10,364 nucleotides of DNA. It comes from Oscillospiraceae bacterium (GTDB lineage: Bacteria > Bacillota > Clostridia > Oscillospirales > Oscillospiraceae). How positions within the stretch are numbered: the stretch's first letter is position 1; the number at the start of each line of letters is the position of its first letter. The translations under genes and the position numbers were made by a program. This document shows, piece by piece, positions 6,362-10,364 of the stretch. Below the pieces are notes generated by a model. The model was not told the DNA's origin. It saw nothing but the letters and a program-made list of their open reading frames with translations, and ran no database searches. The DNA lies in assembly GCA_028691385.1 (NCBI GenBank), contig JAQUZL010000072.1, positions 1 to 10,364 on the forward strand, written 5' to 3'.

Positions 6362-7999
6362 TGCGACTTCTACATTCAGCAGGCTCAAAATTGCCTGATC
6401 CGCGCTCCAGAAATAGGCATTCTCGCCCACAAGCGCGGTGATGCCCGCGCGGTCAAAGTAGCTGCGCACGGAGCTTGTCATGCCGCAGAACGCAACGGTT
6501 CTGCCCTCTTGCAAAAATCGCTGGCACAGCTCCATCATGGTCTGCGCGCCCGACACGTCCATGCTCGGCATGCCGCGCATGGAGATGATGACATGGTGAT
6601 AGTCCGGAATGCGCTCCATGCAGTGATTGAACTCATCCACCGCACCGAAAAACAGCATGCCGGTGACATAGGCCACGCCCGCCGTTTCCAGAATCGGCTG
6701 TTTGCCCTCGATCTGGCGCAGGCGGTTGGCGTCGATGGCGGAAAAGCTGATCTTGATGCGGCTGGACTTTGCCATGTGCAAAATGGCCGAATAGACCACG
6801 CCGAGCAGGATCGCCACTGTGAGGTCAAAGACCACCGTGGCAATCATGGTCAGCAGGAACTGGCTGATGCCGGACTTGAACTTGTGAGAAAAGATATAGC
6901 GGATGCCTGCCCAGTCGTTCATGCGCCATGCGGTCACCATCAGCACGCCCGCCAGTGCGGACAGCGGCAGCCGCGCCATCACGCCGCCCAGCAAAAACAT
7001 GGACAGCAGCAAAAACACCGAGTGAAACACGCTGGTCAGGCGTGTCTGCTGGCCGGATTTGACCGCCACGCTGGTACGCGCGATGGCAGCCGTGGCCGGT
7101 ACGCCGCCAAACAGCGGCAACAGCAGGTTACCCACGCCCTGGGCGATCAGCTCCTGATCGGCGTTGAACTGCTCGCCCTTCATCCGCGCAGCGGACGCGC
7201 CGCACAGCAGGCTTTCGATCATGCCCAGCGCCGCAATGGTGATGATCGGCGAGGCAAGGCTTGTCAGCATGGAAAAGTCGACGCCGCCAAGCGCCAGCCG
7301 ATCCGCCAGCAGCAAGGTGCGCGGAATGTCGCCCACCACCGCAAGGCCGTCCATCCCCGCCATCACCGACACCGCAGTGGCCAGCACGATGCCAACCAGA
7401 GAGCCGGGCACCTTTGCGCCCCACTTTTTCGGCCACACCAGCATGACCGCCACCACCAGCACGCCAATGAGCACGGTCTGCAGGTTCGCGTGGAAGCCCA
7501 GCGTTCCATAGGACGCAAGCTTGGCCAGATTGGAGCTGCCCGAAGAAACCGTGCCGAAGAAATTATCGATCTGCCCCAGCGCAATGATGATGGCAATGCC
7601 GGACGTGAAGCCCATGACCACCGGCATGGGGATGAAGCTGATCAGCCGCCCCAGCTTCAGCACGCCCGCGATGAGCAGCAGCGCGCCTGCGGCAAAGCAG
7701 GCAAACAGCACACCCTGCATCCCGTAGCTGCCCACAATGCCGATGAGCACGGCGCTCATTGCGCCGGTGGGGCCGGAAATCTGATACGATGCGCCGCCAA
7801 GAATCGCAATGACAACGCCCGCGATGATGGCTGTGACCAGTCCCGCCGCAGCCGTCGCGCCGGATGACACGCCAAAGGCCAGTGCCAGCGGCAGCGCCAC
7901 CGCGCACACCGTAAGCCCGGCCATCACGTCCTTTAGGAGTTTTGCCGCGTTGTAGCCGGCAAACTCCGCCCTGAGATCGCTTAAAAACCTTACAATCAT
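6356..7999 (-). CDS. SulP-family inorganic anion transporter with STAS domain
   Basis: This is a membrane transporter of the SLC26/SulP family; members move sulfate, bicarbonate or other anions (some carry dicarboxylates), usually with Na+ or H+. The 547-residue protein has a long multi-helix membrane domain (about 20-420) with the SulP signature region SYQISGPTGAMSAV (71-84), early VCAVALPLALAFGVSSG and PMPVVMGFTSGIAI. The C-terminal STAS domain spans about 442-547 and includes MPSMDVSGAQTM, with D481 and S483 in the anti-sigma-factor-antagonist-like position. The ATG at 7999 is supported by GGAGG (8011-8007), 7 nt away. It is the only minus-strand gene here, convergent with spoIIP and divergent from pyrE. 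The substrate cannot be assigned from sequence. sulP is a family name, so no symbol is given. Confidence 0.95.
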   Translation of the reverse strand: MIVRFLSDLRAEFAGYNAAKLLKDVMAGLTVCAVALPLALAFGVSSGATAAAGLVTAIIAGVVIAILGGASYQISGPTGAMSAVLIGIVGSYGMQGVLFACFAAGALLLIAGVLKLGRLISFIPMPVVMGFTSGIAIIIALGQIDNFFGTVSSGSSNLAKLASYGTLGFHANLQTVLIGVLVVAVMLVWPKKWGAKVPGSLVGIVLATAVSVMAGMDGLAVVGDIPRTLLLADRLALGGVDFSMLTSLASPIITIAALGMIESLLCGASAARMKGEQFNADQELIAQGVGNLLLPLFGGVPATAAIARTSVAVKSGQQTRLTSVFHSVFLLLSMFLLGGVMARLPLSALAGVLMVTAWRMNDWAGIRYIFSHKFKSGISQFLLTMIATVVFDLTVAILLGVVYSAILHMAKSSRIKISFSAIDANRLRQIEGKQPILETAGVAYVTGMLFFGAVDEFNHCMERIPDYHHVIISMRGMPSMDVSGAQTMMELCQRFLQEGRTVAFCGMTSSVRSYFDRAGITALVGENAYFWSADQAILSLLNVEVAE

Positions 8000-8031
8000 T
8001 CTCTCTCCTCCAAAAAATGCATAACGAAGGA

Positions 8032-8060
8032 ATTATAACACACCGGCAGGGGCGGCGCAA
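8032..8060 (-). promoter_or_regulatory. Likely sigma-A promoter of the sulP gene
   Basis: On the minus strand there is a perfect extended -10, TG-T-TATAAT (TATAAT at 8037-8032), preceded by TTGCGC (8060-8055) with 17-nt spacing. The predicted start is near 8025, giving a short leader to the SD at 8011-8007. The -35 matches consensus only at TTG, but the extended -10 compensates. Confidence 0.65.
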
Positions 8061-8111
8061 TGCAAAATGCAGCAATTCCAAGGGTTTTCCGGGGTTTTAT
8101 CCATTTTTTGC

Positions 8112-8131
8112 GATACAATCCTTCTTGTATC
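8112..8131. promoter_or_regulatory. Operator-like inverted repeat GATACAA-N6-TTGTATC
   Basis: Two perfect 7-bp half-sites (8112-8118 and 8125-8131) are separated by TCCTTC. The right half contains TTGTAT (8125-8130), which is exactly 17 nt from the TATAAT at 8148, so a bound dimer would cover the -35 of the rightward promoter. No regulator gene is in the window and I do not recognise the half-site. Confidence 0.45.
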
Positions 8132-8153
8132 TGTTTTTGAAATCTGATATAAT
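8125..8153 (+). promoter_or_regulatory. Likely sigma-A promoter driving pyrE
   Basis: TTGTAT (8125-8130), a 17-nt spacer, and a perfect extended -10 TGATATAAT (TATAAT at 8148-8153) point right towards pyrE, with a start near 8160. This gives a leader of about 145 nt. The -10 lies inside the left arm of a perfect palindrome, so an identical extended -10 exists on the other strand. Confidence 0.65.
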
Positions 8154-8186
8154 AACGACAGAGTCGTTATTATATCAGATTTCAAA
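8136..8186. repeat. Perfect 24-bp inverted repeat with 3-nt centre and mirrored -10 boxes
   Basis: Bases 8136-8159 are exactly complementary to 8163-8186, with AGA (8160-8162) at the centre; T8135-G8187 could add a wobble pair. The arms are AT-rich within GC-rich DNA. Each arm includes TGATATAAT reading towards the centre: 8145-8153 on the plus strand and 8177-8169 on the minus strand. The minus-strand copy has no recognisable -35 (CGCGCC at the 17-nt position). It could act as a regulator-binding site, a cruciform, or opposing promoters; no T tail follows that would make it a normal terminator. Confidence 0.9.
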
Positions 8187-8207
8187 GCTGCGGCGCGGGA
8201 CACGCCG

Positions 8208-8294
8208 ATGGCATATTCTATCGTAATTTCAAGCTGCAGTGTGTCCGCCCGGCGCTTTGGCGCGCCGCCGGCGGCAAATTTCAACGGAATGTGA
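8208..8294 (+). CDS. Possible 28-codon leader ORF upstream of pyrE
   Basis: An ATG at 8208 opens a short frame (MAYSIVISSCSVSARRFG...) ending with TGA at 8292-8294, inside the TGAGG that serves as the pyrE Shine-Dalgarno. This placement would allow translational coupling to pyrE. The ORF's own ribosome binding site is poor (GCGGG about 8 nt upstream), and a 28-codon frame is expected by chance, so coding is doubtful. It spans the GC-rich leader hairpin. Confidence 0.2.
   Translation: MAYSIVISSCSVSARRFGAPPAANFNGM
8245..8274 (+). other. GC-rich hairpin in the pyrE leader
   Basis: CCGCC (8245-8249) pairs with GGCGG (8270-8274) and CGGCGC (8250-8255) with GCGCCG (8262-8267), leaving a CC bulge and a TTTGGC loop. 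It lies 17 nt before the pyrE SD and has no T tract. An alternative pairing, GGACAC (8198-8203) with GTGTCC (8241-8246), overlaps its base by two bases and would compete with it. Confidence 0.5.
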
Positions 8295-8305
8295 GGCAAC
8301 ATCTT

Positions 8306-8986
8306 ATGGGATACAAAGAGGAATTTATTGAATTTATGGTCGGCGCAGGCGTTTTGACCTTTGGCGACTTCACCACCAAATCCGGCCGGAAAACGCCCTA
8401 TTTTATCAACACCGGCAACTATAAGACCGGCGCGCAGGCAGACGCGCTGGGCAAATACTATGCCGCCGCCATCCACGAGCACCTCGGCGCGGCAGGCGGC
8501 GCGGATGCGCTCTTTGGCCCGGCCTACAAGGGCATTCCGCTGGCCGTTTCCGCAGCAGGCGCGCTATACCGCGACTATGGCGAGGATTATCCCTACTGCT
8601 TCAACCGCAAGGAAGCCAAGGATCACGGCGAGGGCGGCACCATGGTGGGCTACAAGCCCAAAGACGGCGACCGCATCGCCATTATTGAGGACGTTGTGAC
8701 CGCCGGCACTGCCGTGCGCGAAACCATTGCCCTGTTCCAAAGCGTGGCGCAGGTGCAATTCACAGCGCTGTTCGTGTCGGTTGACCGCATGGAGCGCGGC
8801 GCGGGTGAAAAATCCGCCCTGCAGGAGCTGCGCGACGAGCGTGGCATCCACGTGTTTCCCATCGTCACCGTGCGCGATATTATCGCGCATCTGCATAACC
8901 GCCCGGTGGGTGGGAAAGTGTATATTGACGACAAAATGAAAGACGCCATGGAGGCCTATCTCGCCCAGTACGGCGCGAAGCAGTAA
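8306..8986 (+). CDS. pyrE: Orotate phosphoribosyltransferase
   Basis: This cytoplasmic enzyme joins orotate to PRPP to make orotidine 5'-monophosphate, the fifth step of de novo pyrimidine synthesis. The 226-residue protein has the N-terminal block FGDFTTKSGRKTPYFINTGNY, the flexible catalytic loop with K102, K105 and H107 in NRKEAKDHGEGG, and the PRPP-binding motif IIEDVVTAGTAV (126-137, acidic pair E128-D129). The ATG at 8306 is preferred over the in-frame GTG at 8291 because that GTG is part of the SD GTGAGG, 9 nt upstream of the ATG. The protein then begins MGYKEEFIEFM, as in clostridial homologues. No other pyr genes are adjacent, so the gene is separated from a pyrimidine operon. It is divergent from the SulP transporter and followed by a strong terminator. 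Confidence 0.96.
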   Translation: MGYKEEFIEFMVGAGVLTFGDFTTKSGRKTPYFINTGNYKTGAQADALGKYYAAAIHEHLGAAGGADALFGPAYKGIPLAVSAAGALYRDYGEDYPYCFNRKEAKDHGEGGTMVGYKPKDGDRIAIIEDVVTAGTAVRETIALFQSVAQVQFTALFVSVDRMERGAGEKSALQELRDERGIHVFPIVTVRDIIAHLHNRPVGGKVYIDDKMKDAMEAYLAQYGAKQ

Positions 8987-8996
8987 CCATCTCCAA

Positions 8997-9036
8997 GCGC
9001 CGCAGTCGGGCAGTCCGCACTGCGGCGCAATTTTTT
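8997..9036 (+). terminator. Rho-independent terminator after pyrE
   Basis: GCGCCGCAGT (8997-9006) pairs perfectly with ACTGCGGCGC (9019-9028), with an inner CGG/CCG extension. AA and six T residues (9031-9036) follow. This is the most canonical one-directional terminator in the window. It ends only 5 nt before the uvrA SD. Confidence 0.9.
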
Positions 9037-9053
9037 CACAGAAGAGGATTCGT

Positions 9054-10364
9054 ATGCGTGATTCCATTGTAATTAAAGGCGCGCGCCAGAACAATCTCAA
9101 GAACGTGGATCTCACGATTCCGCGCGACAAGCTGGTTGTGTTCACGGGGCTTTCCGGCTCGGGCAAGTCCAGTCTGGCGTTTGACACCATCTACGCCGAG
9201 GGGCAGCGGCGCTATGTTGAGTCGCTCTCGTCCTACGCCCGGATGTTCCTCGGACAGATGGATAAACCGGATCTTGACTCCATCGACGGATTGAGTCCCG
9301 CCATCTCCATCGACCAAAAGACCACCTCCAAAAACCCCCGCTCCACCGTGGGCACGGTCACCGAAATCTATGACTATCTGCGCCTTTTGTGGGCGCGCAC
9401 CGGCGTGCCCCACTGCCCCAGGTGCGGCCGTGAAATTCAGAAGCAGACCATCGATCAGATTGTCGATCAGGTGATGACGCTGCCCGAGGGCGTCAAGTTC
9501 CAGATTCTTGCGCCGGTCATCCGCGGCAAGAAGGGCGAGCACACCAAGGTGTTCGAGGACGCCAAGCGCGCGGGCTTTGTCCGCGTTCGGATCGATGGCA
9601 ATCTTTATGACTTGAGCGAAGAAATTTCTCTCAGCAAAAATCTGAAGCACAACATTGAAATCATCGTTGACCGTCTGGTGATGAAACCGGGCATGGAGCG
9701 GCGTCTGGCAGACTCGCTGGAGGTCGCCTCCGCCAAGGGCGACGGCCTTTGCATCGTCTGGCGGATGGATGACAACACCGAAACCGCCTACTCCCAGAAC
9801 TACGCCTGCCCGGACTGCGGCATCTCCATGCCGGAGCTTAGTCCGCGCATGTTCTCGTTCAACAATCCCTATGGCGCGTGTCCCACCTGCTCGGGTCTTG
9901 GCTTTCAGCTGAAAGCCGACCCGGAAATCATCCTGCCGGACACCGGCCGCTCGATTCTGGACGGCGGCATTCAGGCGTCCAGCTGGTCCAATGTCCGCGA
10001 GGACTCCATCGCGCGGATGTATTTTGACGCGCTGGGCAAGCGTTTCAATTTCAAGCTGACCACCCCCATCGCCGAATTGTCCAAAGAGGCGCTGGACGCG
10101 GTGCTCTATGGCACCAAGGGCGAAAAGCTGATGCTTTACTATGACCGGGGCAATGGCCGCGGCACGCTCGAGCAGCCCTTTGAGGGCGTTCTGAACAACA
10201 TTGAGCGGCGCTACAAGGAAACCCAGTCCGACGCCATGCGCAAGGATCTGGAGGAATATATGACCACCTCGCCCTGCCCGAGCTGCCACGGCAGCAGGCT
10301 CAACGACATGGCGCGCAATGTCACCGTGGGCGGCCTTTCCATTCAGGATTTCTGCCATAGATCG
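9054..10364 (+). CDS. uvrA: Excinuclease ABC subunit A, N-terminal part (3' end outside window)
   Basis: UvrA is the damage-recognising ATPase of nucleotide excision repair; it dimerises and loads UvrB onto damaged DNA. The frame is open to the window edge, giving 437 of roughly 940 residues. Visible are the N-terminal IKGARQNNLKNVDL, Walker A GLSGSGKS (32-39), and AFDTIYAEGQRRYVESLSSYARMFL. Next come SPAISIDQKTTSKNPRSTVGT, a CPRCG pair, the first zinc module CPDC-x20-CPTC, and SPCPSCHGSRL near the end. The ABC signature and second ATPase lie beyond the edge. ATG 9054 follows AAGAGGA (9042-9048) by 5 nt. Only 17 nt separate it from the pyrE terminator, so no downstream promoter fits. I saw no SOS (LexA/DinR) box in the gap. 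uvrB and uvrC are not present. Confidence 0.96.
   Translation, partial: MRDSIVIKGARQNNLKNVDLTIPRDKLVVFTGLSGSGKSSLAFDTIYAEGQRRYVESLSSYARMFLGQMDKPDLDSIDGLSPAISIDQKTTSKNPRSTVGTVTEIYDYLRLLWARTGVPHCPRCGREIQKQTIDQIVDQVMTLPEGVKFQILAPVIRGKKGEHTKVFEDAKRAGFVRVRIDGNLYDLSEEISLSKNLKHNIEIIVDRLVMKPGMERRLADSLEVASAKGDGLCIVWRMDDNTETAYSQNYACPDCGISMPELSPRMFSFNNPYGACPTCSGLGFQLKADPEIILPDTGRSILDGGIQASSWSNVREDSIARMYFDALGKRFNFKLTTPIAELSKEALDAVLYGTKGEKLMLYYDRGNGRGTLEQPFEGVLNNIERRYKETQSDAMRKDLEEYMTTSPCPSCHGSRLNDMARNVTVGGLSIQDFCHRS

Noticed and set aside
6509..7867. 452-codon open frame on the plus strand opposite the SulP gene
   Set aside because: Low-complexity His/Gln/Arg-rich translation, mirror of a clear transporter gene; no RBS or motif.
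8136..8186. Invertible (phase-variable) promoter
   Set aside because: The arms are separated by only 3 nt, so inversion would change essentially nothing, and no recombinase gene is present.
8136..8186. Intrinsic terminator
   Set aside because: AT-rich stem with no U tract on either strand, and both flanking genes point away from it.
8291..8305. GTG start for pyrE
   Set aside because: GTGAGG is better read as the SD for ATG 8306, and the upstream bases offer only a weak SD for the GTG.
9036..10358. 440-codon minus-strand frame opposite uvrA
   Set aside because: uvrA is unmistakable on the plus strand; the antisense product has no recognisable features.

Overview
The window is chromosomal DNA from a GC-rich, endospore-forming Gram-positive bacterium, most likely a clostridium of the Oscillospiraceae/Ruminococcaceae type. 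The evidence is a recognisable spoIIP (sporulation amidase), a single-chain dimer-type glycyl-tRNA synthetase, a lipoteichoic-acid-synthase-like sulfatase, a transketolase split into two adjacent genes, and a clostridial-style PyrE, all with high GC content and strong AGGAGG-like ribosome binding sites. The family-level placement is an inference from gene content and GC. No rRNA, tRNA, CRISPR array, transposase or phage gene was found.

Layout, left to right: (1) the 3' end of glyS, then a GC-rich hairpin; (2) an ltaS-like membrane phosphoglycerol transferase with a TTG start; (3) the two transketolase subunits, 1 nt apart and clearly co-translated; (4) rsmG, preceded by a perfect 14-bp hairpin between the tkt stop codon and the rsmG Shine-Dalgarno; (5) a 211-bp gap holding a 13-bp hairpin, a dispersed-repeat-like segment and a poly-T terminator; (6) spoIIP; (7) a bidirectional terminator nested inside a second inverted repeat; (8) a SulP anion transporter with a C-terminal STAS domain on the minus strand; (9) a 291-306 bp divergent regulatory region; (10) pyrE with a canonical terminator; (11) the 5' part of uvrA, cut by the window edge. 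All genes except sulP are on the plus strand.

The encoded functions are mostly housekeeping: translation (glyS, rsmG), cell-envelope polymer synthesis (ltaS-like), pentose phosphate metabolism (tkt pair), sporulation peptidoglycan hydrolysis (spoIIP), anion transport (sulP), pyrimidine synthesis (pyrE) and nucleotide excision repair (uvrA). They do not form one pathway, and no undescribed multi-gene system is visible.

The unusual signal is in the non-coding DNA. The sulP/pyrE gap contains a perfect 24-bp inverted repeat with a 3-nt centre. Each arm carries a perfect extended -10 box, giving mirror-image promoters whose predicted start sites meet at the centre. A 7-6-7 operator-like palindrome covers the -35 position, and downstream lies a leader with a 28-codon ORF that ends inside the pyrE Shine-Dalgarno. 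Several genes also have strong hairpins within about 25 nt upstream of their ribosome binding sites.
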